Assembly (NCBI GenBank): GCA_900542525.1
Contig: UQNZ01000002.1
Coordinates: 1 to 64,000 of the forward strand
DNA length: 64,000 nucleotides
DNA from: an uncultured Eggerthella sp.
GTDB taxonomy: Bacteria > Actinomycetota > Coriobacteriia > Coriobacteriales > Eggerthellaceae
Direction: 5' to 3'
In this document: piece after piece, positions 52,698 through 61,099 of the stretch
Numbering within the stretch: position 1 is the stretch's first letter
Layout: every line of letters begins with the position of its first letter
Made by a program: the position numbers and the translations under genes
Notes under the pieces: generated by a model
Seen by the model: the letters and a program-made list of their open reading frames with translations, nothing else
The model's database searches: none
Told to the model about the DNA's origin: nothing

Positions 52698-53492
52698 GTG
52701 AATTACGATACTCAAGCAGCCGATGTGCAGAACCATCTTGCAGACTATCTAATACAAACACGATTAGATGATGTCAATCTAACCTACGAAGAAATAACCT
52801 ATAAGGAGTCTTTCTACGTTAAATATGTAAAAAGACTCTTTGATATATGCATATCTCTTGTCGCATTGATCGTCACTTTACCCATCAATCTAGTAATTGG
52901 TATTGTGGTACTTTGCGTACTTGGTCGACCTTTGTTCTTTGTGCAAGAACGCGTTGGAAAAGACGGTAAGCTATTCAAAATAATTAAGTTTAGGAATATG
53001 ACTAATGCAACAGATGAAAAAGGTAATCTCTTGCCCCCTCAGCAGCGACTTACCAAGTTGGGCATTTTTCTAAGAAAAACTTCCCTAGATGAGCTTCTTA
53101 ATTTCTGGAGTATTCTAAAAGGCGACATGAGTTTAATTGGACCACGCCCTTTACCTCCGGTCTATTTACCACGTTTTAGTAAAAGACACTTGATGCGAAC
53201 GCTTGTCAAGCCTGGACTAGAGTGCCCTCAGTGGATTCGCACAAACGAACCCATCCTATGGAACGACCAATTTGAGAATGACATTTGGTATGTTAAAAAC
53301 GTAAGCTTTGCAGTTGATTGCAAGATGCTGTTAAAACTTTTTCAATACACCTTTAGCAAAAAGAACTCTGAGATGAGAGCAAACTGTGAAAAAGGCAGCT
53401 TCATAGGGTATACGCTTGATGGAAAAGCTATTTCCAGCTTAGACCTTCCTGAAGACTTGATTGATGAGATAATGAAAAACTGTCAGAACTAG
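52698..53492 (+). CDS. Priming undecaprenyl-phosphate sugar-phosphate transferase
   Basis: The 264-residue bacterial sugar transferase (WbaP/WcaJ family) has a cytosolic N-terminal part, one membrane helix (about 45-70), FFVQERVGKDGKLFKIIKFR (about 90-110), the catalytic KTSLDELLNFWSILKGDMSLIGPRP (shown in pieces: RKTSLDEL, NFWSILKGDM, LIGPRP) and the C-terminal KPGLECPQW. It moves a sugar phosphate from a UDP- or dTDP-sugar onto the lipid carrier and starts repeat-unit synthesis. GTG 52698 has AGAGGA five bases upstream. It is the only plus-strand gene of the locus. Confidence 0.92.
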   Translation: MNYDTQAADVQNHLADYLIQTRLDDVNLTYEEITYKESFYVKYVKRLFDICISLVALIVTLPINLVIGIVVLCVLGRPLFFVQERVGKDGKLFKIIKFRNMTNATDEKGNLLPPQQRLTKLGIFLRKTSLDELLNFWSILKGDMSLIGPRPLPPVYLPRFSKRHLMRTLVKPGLECPQWIRTNEPILWNDQFENDIWYVKNVSFAVDCKMLLKLFQYTFSKKNSEMRANCEKGSFIGYTLDGKAISSLDLPEDLIDEIMKNCQN

Positions 53493-53553
53493 TCTTTGCA
53501 CACCAACCACAGATTATCGATTGACCAGCAAATTTGCGCTCATATTGCTACAC

Positions 53554-54783
53554 TTAAGATTCAACCAACACTTTAAATTCAGTATCGATTTTAGCAATTA
53601 GTGTTTCTAGCTCTGCAGCGTTTTCACAACAACCGATATAAAACCCAATCCTAGCCGCATCCGAATCACATTTTTTAATAATATCTCCAACATTGAATCT
53701 CAGCTGCGAAGCAATAACGCTAGGATCCTGCTCCAAAATCGAGAGTCCTTGGACAGCTTTCACCAGCCCTCCTTTTTTTGGCGTGTCAAAAAAGTGAAGA
53801 AGGGCGACTCTGCTTTTCAAGTCATCGTCAATTGAAAAATCTTCTTCCTCCGCAGCTCCAATTGAACACTCGATCAAATATTTGTACGTATCATGCCCGC
53901 TCATATATGGTGCAATATGAGAAGAAATCATATTGCCACCGCCACGCGCACCTATCTCTATTAAATAAAACTTGCCATCGTTATATTTGTATTCAGCATG
54001 GGTCAACCCATAGGGCAAATCTGAAGCCTTAACGAAATGATCGTTGATTGCTGTTAATTGCTCATAATCATACTCATCATTTACTTGAGAAAAATAGAGG
54101 TCAGAAGCTATATTGGGGTTATGCTTAAAATGCTTCTTCTCACTTATGGCAAGAGTAAAGTGATTCTCAGGCGTTTTTATGCCATCAATAGTAAATTCTG
54201 TGCCTTCGATATATGTTTCAGCCAATACTGCTTTTTGTGTGCGAGAAAACGAAAGCGACTCTTCGAACCAATCGTCAATCTGGCTCTCTGAAATAATCAT
54301 AAACACCCCATGACTTGAATTTGAGTCGAGGGGCTTGATGATTATAGGACGTTCTTCCTTGCGCAAGAATTGCTTTGCATCCTCTGCGGTAAAACAAAGT
54401 TGGTAATTTGGGGTCGGAATAGAATATTTACTGCAAAACTGCCGCATCAAATATTTATCTGAATAAAGTTTGGATATATCAACCCCTATAGAAGGAAGAC
54501 CATAGCGCTCTGCTAACTCGGCAATAAGTACTGTTGCGATATCGCATTCATCACTAAGGATGCCGCTAATTGGATGTTGTTCAACGAAGCCATCTATAGC
54601 TTCAATATCAAATATATCGGCTTGTAAATGTTCGTCAGCATACTGAAAACATGGTGCATCAGAATTCGGATCAACAACATATAAGGTGTAGTTGAGATCT
54701 TTTATTTTTTTGGCAAGCGCTACCTGCCACAAACTTCCCGGCAGCAAAAGCAAAGCAGGTTCGCGCGACTTGCGGTTACTCAT
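53554..54783 (-). CDS. ATP-grasp ligase
   Basis: The 409-residue protein has the carbamoyl-phosphate-synthase-like ATP-grasp layout: a Rossmann-type N-terminal part (about 10-100), ATP-binding strand-loops (about 130-210, RPIIIKPLDSNSSHGV) and the metal-binding YLIEIGARGGGN (about 280-291). Such enzymes join a carboxylate to an amine, often an amino acid. The ATG overlaps the aminotransferase stop by eight bases, so the pair is coupled; it may attach an amino acid to a sugar or lipid part of the polymer. Confidence 0.86.
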   Translation of the reverse strand: MSNRKSREPALLLLPGSLWQVALAKKIKDLNYTLYVVDPNSDAPCFQYADEHLQADIFDIEAIDGFVEQHPISGILSDECDIATVLIAELAERYGLPSIGVDISKLYSDKYLMRQFCSKYSIPTPNYQLCFTAEDAKQFLRKEERPIIIKPLDSNSSHGVFMIISESQIDDWFEESLSFSRTQKAVLAETYIEGTEFTIDGIKTPENHFTLAISEKKHFKHNPNIASDLYFSQVNDEYDYEQLTAINDHFVKASDLPYGLTHAEYKYNDGKFYLIEIGARGGGNMISSHIAPYMSGHDTYKYLIECSIGAAEEEDFSIDDDLKSRVALLHFFDTPKKGGLVKAVQGLSILEQDPSVIASQLRFNVGDIIKKCDSDAARIGFYIGCCENAAELETLIAKIDTEFKVLVES

Positions 54784-55993
54784 TTGCTATGAACCTATCG
54801 AGATTAAGCTTAGCCAGTTCCGCATCTATAATGCCATCATCGAATTCTTTAGTTTTAATGACTGAATTGATAGTATCCAGGCATGCCTTAAGATCATCTA
54901 CCGTTTCTGTTCCTACTCCAACTCGAATGAAATGATCGGTGCTCGCACCATAAGCAGATCCGGGAACTACAGCAATATGATATTTCGCTAGTAAAAACAT
55001 AGCGAAATCTAAAGAGCTTCTTCCGTAATCGCTAATATCAAAAAACAAATAAAAAGTTGCCGATCCGGGCAGAGCGCGAAGTCCTATCGATTTAGCATAC
55101 TGGTTAACTTGATTGCGCTTTTCGACTACAGCTTGTGCTTGTGGAAGCGTTAAGGCCAAGAGCTCGTCGAAATGCTCATTAAGATACAGCAAGAGAATGG
55201 ACGGTGCGCAAGTAATGAGATGCTGATTGAGCTTCAAAATATTGAAAATAAGTTCGGGTGTAGATATTACATAACCAATGCGCCATCCCGAAATGCCAAA
55301 ATTCTTGGATAAAGAATTGACGATTATGATTCCATCCTTGTCTGGGACCACATTCGCCATGGAAACAAATGAGTCATCCGTAATAAAATCACTATATGCC
55401 TCATCAACAAGAATATAAATTCCCCTCGGTCGACACATTTTATAGAGCGTCTCTAATTCTTCTCTCGTGTATGTTCTACCAGCAGGATTGTTTGGATTGT
55501 TGATTACAATCATTCGAGTTTTTTCAGTAAAGTAGTTCTCAAACTCCTCCACAGGGCAATTATAAGGGATGAAATCAGGAACTCCATCGGCTAGCTTGAT
55601 CTCTTCTGGATAACTAAGCCATGCTGGTTCATGGATAAGAACCTCATCGCCTGGATTCAAAACAGCCTGAAACGCCATATAAATAAGAGGTTTTGAGCCT
55701 GCTGAAATTAAAATCTCATCTCGAGGGTCAATAGAGACATCATAGTTTTTGCTATAGTACTTGGCTATCTTCTCGCGTAGATCGTAGATTCCTCTACTTT
55801 CCGTATAATGGTAGCCTTTTTCAAAATCAATATTATCAAAGGACAAAAGTGGGATTTTAAAATATGCTTCACCAAGCGACAAGACTTTTATCGGATAGCC
55901 CGCTTGCCTCATTGTGTACACAATATTATTTATGTAGATTGACAAAGCTTCAGGAATACTTGCAACTTTATTACTAATCTGCATTTGACTCAT
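54776..55993 (-). CDS. Class I/II PLP aminotransferase
   Basis: The 405-residue aspartate-aminotransferase-fold protein has YTESRGIYDLREKIAKYY, VINNPNNPAGRTY, VDEAYSDF and the PLP lysine in SLSKNFGISGWRIGY. It acts on an amino acid or keto acid, not on a nucleotide sugar. ATG 55993 is chosen; a TTG four codons earlier and an ATG three codons later are possible. Its end overlaps the ATP-grasp gene, suggesting that it supplies the amino acid which that ligase uses. Confidence 0.88.
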   Translation of the reverse strand: MSQMQISNKVASIPEALSIYINNIVYTMRQAGYPIKVLSLGEAYFKIPLLSFDNIDFEKGYHYTESRGIYDLREKIAKYYSKNYDVSIDPRDEILISAGSKPLIYMAFQAVLNPGDEVLIHEPAWLSYPEEIKLADGVPDFIPYNCPVEEFENYFTEKTRMIVINNPNNPAGRTYTREELETLYKMCRPRGIYILVDEAYSDFITDDSFVSMANVVPDKDGIIIVNSLSKNFGISGWRIGYVISTPELIFNILKLNQHLITCAPSILLLYLNEHFDELLALTLPQAQAVVEKRNQVNQYAKSIGLRALPGSATFYLFFDISDYGRSSLDFAMFLLAKYHIAVVPGSAYGASTDHFIRVGVGTETVDDLKACLDTINSVIKTKEFDDGIIDAELAKLNLDRFIANE

Positions 55994-56225
55994 TATTGTA
56001 TCCAATCCATATATAATGGCATAACCTCATTGGTTATTAACTATAACTGAACCCAAATAAAAACTTCGATAAATCACGACAAATACAAGGCCGCAAGGCT
56101 CTCTCTTGTCTCTTAGTATCAAAGCAACCGTTAAACACAAAAGTTTTTTACCGTTTGAGAAGCCTCCTGAGGAGGGTACTCACATAGAGAGGTCCCTCTT
56201 ACTAAACAGCTATCATTGATGTATA

Positions 56226-57350
56226 TCAATGAATTCGACAAATAATATCGCAAATCCTATCGACATCCTCAAGTGAAAGATCAGCATACATAGGCAGCGT
56301 AAGCACCTTGTTGGCTGCATCATAAGCGATGGGCGTAGCCTCTTGACCGAGCGCAAACATGCCTTCATAGCATTTAAAATCACTTGTAAGCGGATAAAAG
56401 TACTTTCGGGCACTGATGCCTTCTTCAGAAAGCGCCGCAAAAACATCGTCGCGCGATGCACCGAATTCAGCTGGCTCGATAAGCACTGGCATATAGGCGT
56501 AATTATACTTGATATCTACTGATGGTTTTGGCATTCTCAGCCCAGGAATCTTTTCAAGTTGTTCCCAATAGCGTTCTGCGACTAGCTTGCGCTTTGCAAT
56601 CTCTTCATCCACATGGCGAAGGTTGCAGAGTCCCATGGCTGCGGCAAATTCGTTCATCTTTGAATTGCCTCCAATATGCTTAACATTTTCAGGACTTTCG
56701 ATGCCGAAATTGCTCCATTGAATCAAGCGCTCTTCCAAGGCAGAATCCACATAAGAAATGCCGCCGCCCTCAATAGTGTTAAACACCTTGGTAGCGTGGA
56801 AGCTGAACATGCTGGCATCGCCGAACGCAGCCGCGCCAATACCGTCGCGCTCCACACCAAAGGCATGGGCAGCGTCGTAGATCACTTTAAGATCATGCTT
56901 CTTGGCGATTTTTTTGATCGCATCGACATCGCATAGGTTTCCATACACATGTACTGGAACGATTGCGCAGGTTCGATCGGTGACGAGTTCCTCAATCTTC
57001 GTGGGATCGAGCGTAAGGTCGTCAGACTTGATGTCACAGAAGACTGGCTTGAGTCCCGCCCGAACAATGGCATGAGTCGTACTCGCAAAGGTAAATGGAG
57101 TTGTGATCACTTCATCACGACCATCTTTGCTTAACTCGAGTGCAGCAAAGATACACTCGAGTGCCTGATGACCATTGACGAAGAGCGTAATGTTTTCCAC
57201 TCCCAGATACAATCTGAGCTCTTTTTCAAGCTGATTGTGTTTAGTTCCTCTATTCGTGAGCCAATGGGATTCCCAAAGCGACCTAATCTCTTCACAATAT
57301 TCTTCGAAGGATGGCATAGATGATCTTGTGACCAAAATTTGCTCTTGCAC
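56226..57350 (-). CDS. DegT/DnrJ/EryC1/StrS sugar aminotransferase
   Basis: The 374-residue protein has the DegT pattern: GHQALECIFAAL, TTPFTFASTTHAIVRAG, VHVYGN, YDAAHAFG (PLP Asp) and FSFHATKVFNTIEGG, where the Lys forms the Schiff base. That last motif is typical of enzymes making 4-amino-4,6-dideoxy sugars from dTDP-4-keto-6-deoxyglucose (VioA-like), which fits its place just after rmlA and rmlB. GTG 57350 has only a weak AGG upstream. Confidence 0.88.
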   Translation of the reverse strand: MQEQILVTRSSMPSFEEYCEEIRSLWESHWLTNRGTKHNQLEKELRLYLGVENITLFVNGHQALECIFAALELSKDGRDEVITTPFTFASTTHAIVRAGLKPVFCDIKSDDLTLDPTKIEELVTDRTCAIVPVHVYGNLCDVDAIKKIAKKHDLKVIYDAAHAFGVERDGIGAAAFGDASMFSFHATKVFNTIEGGGISYVDSALEERLIQWSNFGIESPENVKHIGGNSKMNEFAAAMGLCNLRHVDEEIAKRKLVAERYWEQLEKIPGLRMPKPSVDIKYNYAYMPVLIEPAEFGASRDDVFAALSEEGISARKYFYPLTSDFKCYEGMFALGQEATPIAYDAANKVLTLPMYADLSLEDVDRICDIICRIH

Positions 57351-57422
57351 GTTCGCTAAACCTGTCGTTTTTCTCTGCGGCTAAATGTAAACACTATAAG
57401 GCTTGCAGTGAAGCAGCACATA

Positions 57423-58439
57423 CTATTGTCCTGCTGCCTTATACTTCGCTTCCGTTTCTTCTTTAACAGGAAGCCACCATGCAGTGTTATCTCTATACCA
57501 TTGTATCGTCTGCATCAGACCTTCGTCGAAACAAATGTGGTCTGGTCTCCAACCAAGCTCGTTTTGGAGCTTACTGGAGTCGATCGCATAGCGACGATCG
57601 TGGCCAGGGCGATCCTTTACCCAATCGAAATCGTCTTCTGGGAGCTCAAACGCATGCAAAATGGCACGCAGCACGTCAATATTGCTCTTTTCGCCATCAG
57701 CGCCGATGAGATATGTTTCACCTAGGCGTCCTTTTGTCAAAACCGTCCAAACCGCTGAACTATGATCGTTTACATTTATCCAATCACGAACATTCTTACC
57801 ATCTCCGTAGAGCTTCGGCCTGATGCCGCAAATAATATTCGTGATCTGTCGAGGAATAAACTTTTCTACATGCTGATAAGGACCGTAGTTGTTTGAACAA
57901 TTGCTAATTGTAACTGGAACGCCATATGTACGACTCCAAGCGCGTACCAAAAGATCAGAGGCAGCTTTTGTTGAACTGTAAGGAGAGCTCGGATGATACG
58001 GAGTTTCTTCGGTAAATCTAGCAGGATCATCCAGCGCAAGATCGCCGTATACCTCATCCGTGCTCACATGATGAAAACGCTTTTTATACTTGCGACACGC
58101 TTCTAGAAGGCAGTAAGTACCTTCAACATTCGTACGCAAAAAAGCCCCTGGATCTAAAATCGAATTATCGTTATGGCTTTCTGCTGCATAATGCACGATT
58201 GCATCTGCACAGGGTACGATCGCGTCGAGAAGTTCCGCATCGCAAATATCACCTACGATAAGCTCTACCCTATCAGCAGGAAGACCGGCAATATTCTCTT
58301 TATTGCCCGCATATGTAAGCTTATCGAGAACAACGACATCACAATCTGTGTTGTCTACCACCCACCGTACGAAGTTACTGCCAATAAAACCGCAACCACC
58401 GGTAACGATGATTTTTTTTGGTTCGAATACATTGTTCAT
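57423..58439 (-). CDS. rfbB: dTDP-glucose 4,6-dehydratase (intact copy)
   Basis: Converts dTDP-glucose to dTDP-4-keto-6-deoxyglucose. The 338-residue SDR protein has the NAD motif VTGGCGFIGSNFVRW (about 12-26), VHYAAESHNDNS, STDEVYGD with the catalytic Asp/Glu region, the YSSTKAASD Tyr/Lys pair, GPYQHVEKFIP and the C-terminal GHDRRYAIDSSKL. All motifs and the length are normal. The ATG lies 11 bases after the rmlA stop. Two decayed copies of the same gene lie at 36834 and 43378. Confidence 0.96.
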   Translation of the reverse strand: MNNVFEPKKIIVTGGCGFIGSNFVRWVVDNTDCDVVVLDKLTYAGNKENIAGLPADRVELIVGDICDAELLDAIVPCADAIVHYAAESHNDNSILDPGAFLRTNVEGTYCLLEACRKYKKRFHHVSTDEVYGDLALDDPARFTEETPYHPSSPYSSTKAASDLLVRAWSRTYGVPVTISNCSNNYGPYQHVEKFIPRQITNIICGIRPKLYGDGKNVRDWINVNDHSSAVWTVLTKGRLGETYLIGADGEKSNIDVLRAILHAFELPEDDFDWVKDRPGHDRRYAIDSSKLQNELGWRPDHICFDEGLMQTIQWYRDNTAWWLPVKEETEAKYKAAGQ

Positions 58440-58450
58440 ATTAATCAATT

Positions 58451-59344
58451 CTATAGAATACTCGAACTATTATGTACGCGACCTGCCGCAACTATACTAA
58501 GATACTGCCCATATGGAGATTTACCGTAGCTCATAGCAGCGTCAAGGAGCATCTCGCGAGTAATCCAACCGTTGTTGTAAGCAATCTCTTCAAGTGAGCC
58601 GACCTGAATTCCCTGGTTTTCCTCAACAACGCGTATGTATTCTGATGCATTGGATAAGCTCAAAATGGTACCCGCATCAAACCACGCACTACCACGGTGA
58701 AGAAGTTGCACGGTAAGCGATCCGTCTTCAAGATACTTTTGATTAATCGATGTGATCTCCAGTTCGCCGCGATCTGAGGGCTCTACTTGCTTAGCCCACT
58801 CCACCACTCGATTGTCATAAAAATAGAGACCCGTAACCGCATAGTTGCTTTTTGGATCAGTAGGCTTCTCTTCGAGCGAAATCGCCTTACCTTGATTGTC
58901 GAATTCAACTACACCAAAACGCTCTGGCTCAGAGACATAGTAGCCAAAAATTGTTGCTCCAGACGTTTTTGATGCGGCTTCTTGAAGGCGGAAGGTCAGC
59001 CCTCCACCATAAAAAATATTGTCTCCTAGAATAAGAGCGACTGAATCATCACCAATAAAGTCTTCGCCAATAATGAACGCTTGTGCTAGGCCATCTGGAC
59101 TTGGTTGCTCTGCATACTCAAAATTTACACCAAACTGACCTCCATTACCGAAAAGCCTTTTAAAGCTCGGTAGATCATGCGGAGTCGAGATAATCAAAAT
59201 ATCTCGAATACCAGCCAGCATAAGAATCGAGATAGGATAGTAAATCATCGGTTTATCGTAAACCGGTAGCAACTGTTTCGAGGTTACCGTAGTAAGCGGA
59301 TAGAGCCGTGTTCCGCTTCCTCCAGCAAGAATGATACCTTTCAA
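58451..59344 (-). CDS. rfbA: Glucose-1-phosphate thymidylyltransferase
   Basis: Makes dTDP-glucose from dTTP and glucose 1-phosphate. The 297-residue protein has the nucleotidyltransferase start ILAGGSGTRLYPLT, KQLLPVYDKPMIYYP, LGDNIFYGGGL, GYYVSEPERFGVVEFD and the allosteric-type C-terminus. TTG 59344 is the start, with GGAGG six bases upstream. It heads the rmlA-rmlB-DegT run. Confidence 0.96.
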   Translation of the reverse strand: MKGIILAGGSGTRLYPLTTVTSKQLLPVYDKPMIYYPISILMLAGIRDILIISTPHDLPSFKRLFGNGGQFGVNFEYAEQPSPDGLAQAFIIGEDFIGDDSVALILGDNIFYGGGLTFRLQEAASKTSGATIFGYYVSEPERFGVVEFDNQGKAISLEEKPTDPKSNYAVTGLYFYDNRVVEWAKQVEPSDRGELEITSINQKYLEDGSLTVQLLHRGSAWFDAGTILSLSNASEYIRVVEENQGIQVGSLEEIAYNNGWITREMLLDAAMSYGKSPYGQYLSIVAAGRVHNSSSIL

Positions 59345-59458
59345 ACTGTACCTCCATGGCGCCGATTCAATACCATGCTATATAGTACCAGTTAAACCCA
59401 CTTTCACAAAAAATACCCCACTAGCTGAGCAACGCAATCGTTTAAAGGCAAACCATGT

Positions 59459-59493
59459 AAAAGTAGCTAGGGTTTATCATCCCTAGCTACTTT
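59459..59493 (-). terminator. Terminator hairpin below the second SNF transporter
   Basis: AAAGTAGCTAGGG (59460-59472) and CCCTAGCTACTTT (59481-59493) form a 13-bp perfect stem with an 8-nt loop, 32 bases beyond the transporter stop on its strand. The U-run is short. Confidence 0.8.
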
Positions 59494-59524
59494 GCACTTA
59501 CGTTATTAGACTTCTTTCGCTCAG

Positions 59525-60907
59525 CTAGATGGTCATGAAGCCGAGGAATTGGGCAAGGAACGAGATGAACACGATCGCGATCAGGATGGGCGCGATGTAC
59601 TTGATCATGATGCGCCACGCTGCACGCCAACGGAACTTCGATGAGGCCATGATTTCTTCCTCGATGATCTTCGGCTTGATGCACCAACCAACGAAGATGC
59701 AGGTCAGGAACGCCACGATCGGCATCATGATAGTGTTCGAGACGAAGTCGAAGAAGTCGAGCAGCGAAGTACCCGCACCCAGCGGCTCGATGAATGAAAG
59801 ACCGTTATAGCCCAGATTCACGAACACTGCCGCAACGCCGATGATCACGAACGTGATCACGGTTGCCTTCTTGCGCGAACACTTCGCACCATCATGCATG
59901 ATCGAAACGCAGGTCTCCATGAGCGAGATCGCCGAAGTGAGCGCCGCAAAGATAACGAGCAGGAAGAACAGCACGCCGATAACGGGTGCGAAATCGCCGA
60001 ACGATGCGAACATCTGCGGCAGCACGATGAACATGAGGCCAGGACCGGAATTCTCGGCAACCGCCTCAGGCGAACCCAGCGCGACGAATGCCGCTGGCAC
60101 GATCATGAGGCCCGCCAAGAACGAAACGCCAATATCAAAGCCAGCAACACGGATCGAGCTAGAAGTGAGCGAATCGCGCTGCTTCATATAGGAGCCATAG
60201 GTAACCATGATGCCCATCGCGATAGAGAGCGAGAAGAACATCTGCCCCAGCGCCGCAACCACGAGCTCTATCGAAAACGCCGAGAAATCGGGTACGAGAT
60301 AATACGCAGCGCCATCAAGCGCGCCGGGCTGGCTAAGCGTGTAGACAACCAGGATGATGGTCATGATGATGAGCGCTGGCATCATGATCAGGTTGGCCTT
60401 CTCGATGCCGCCCTTGATACCACGCGACACAACGAAGAACACAATAGCCATGAAGACAAAGAGCCAGATATAAGACTCAAAACTGCTGGTGATAAAGCTA
60501 GAGAAGTACGTACCACCATCGCCGATCATGGTTGCGGGATCGAAGAAATACGCGCCAACGTACTTCGCAACCCAGCCGCCGATCACGCAGTAATACGGCG
60601 TGATGATAAAGGGAACGAGCGAGGCCAGAATGCCAATGAAGGCATACTTCTTGCCGAACATCTTGAACGCGCCGATGGTGGACTGACGCGTCTTACGGCC
60701 AAGCGCGATCTCGACGAGCAAGAGCGACAGGCCAAAGGTGAACACCAACACCAAGTAGGTGAGCAGGAACATGCCACCACCATATTTCGCCGCCAGATAC
60801 GGGAATCGCCAAAGATTACCCAAGCCAACTGCGGAAGCAGCCGCAGCTAAGATGAATGCCCATTTGCTTGACCAGGTATCACGAGCAGCATGTGCAAGTT
60901 GAGCCAT
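59525..60907 (-). CDS. SNF-family (NSS) sodium-dependent transporter, second copy
   Basis: The 460-residue protein has about 12 helices and the NSS signature AASAVGLGNLWRFPYLAAKYGG in helix 1, with SIAMGIMVTYGSYMKQRDSL in helix 6. It takes up an amino acid or related amine with sodium; substrate unknown. GGGGGAC precedes the ATG. It is a separate unit between the polysaccharide locus and truA, and core-like in base composition. Confidence 0.92.
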   Translation of the reverse strand: MAQLAHAARDTWSSKWAFILAAAASAVGLGNLWRFPYLAAKYGGGMFLLTYLVLVFTFGLSLLLVEIALGRKTRQSTIGAFKMFGKKYAFIGILASLVPFIITPYYCVIGGWVAKYVGAYFFDPATMIGDGGTYFSSFITSSFESYIWLFVFMAIVFFVVSRGIKGGIEKANLIMMPALIIMTIILVVYTLSQPGALDGAAYYLVPDFSAFSIELVVAALGQMFFSLSIAMGIMVTYGSYMKQRDSLTSSSIRVAGFDIGVSFLAGLMIVPAAFVALGSPEAVAENSGPGLMFIVLPQMFASFGDFAPVIGVLFFLLVIFAALTSAISLMETCVSIMHDGAKCSRKKATVITFVIIGVAAVFVNLGYNGLSFIEPLGAGTSLLDFFDFVSNTIMMPIVAFLTCIFVGWCIKPKIIEEEIMASSKFRWRAAWRIMIKYIAPILIAIVFISFLAQFLGFMTI

Positions 60908-61099
60908 AAGTCCCCCATTCAGGTTCCAGTTCGTTCGCTCGCCTATCCAGTTCGATTCACACGAGATAGGTTCACGTTATTGCTAGATCGTTGCTTTATA
61001 TTGCTACGAAGAATAGCAAAAGACTCACAAAATCTGCACAGAAATGGGGTGTAGGGTGCATGGGGGTATAAGAGCGGTTTACAGAATACGGCTAGAACC

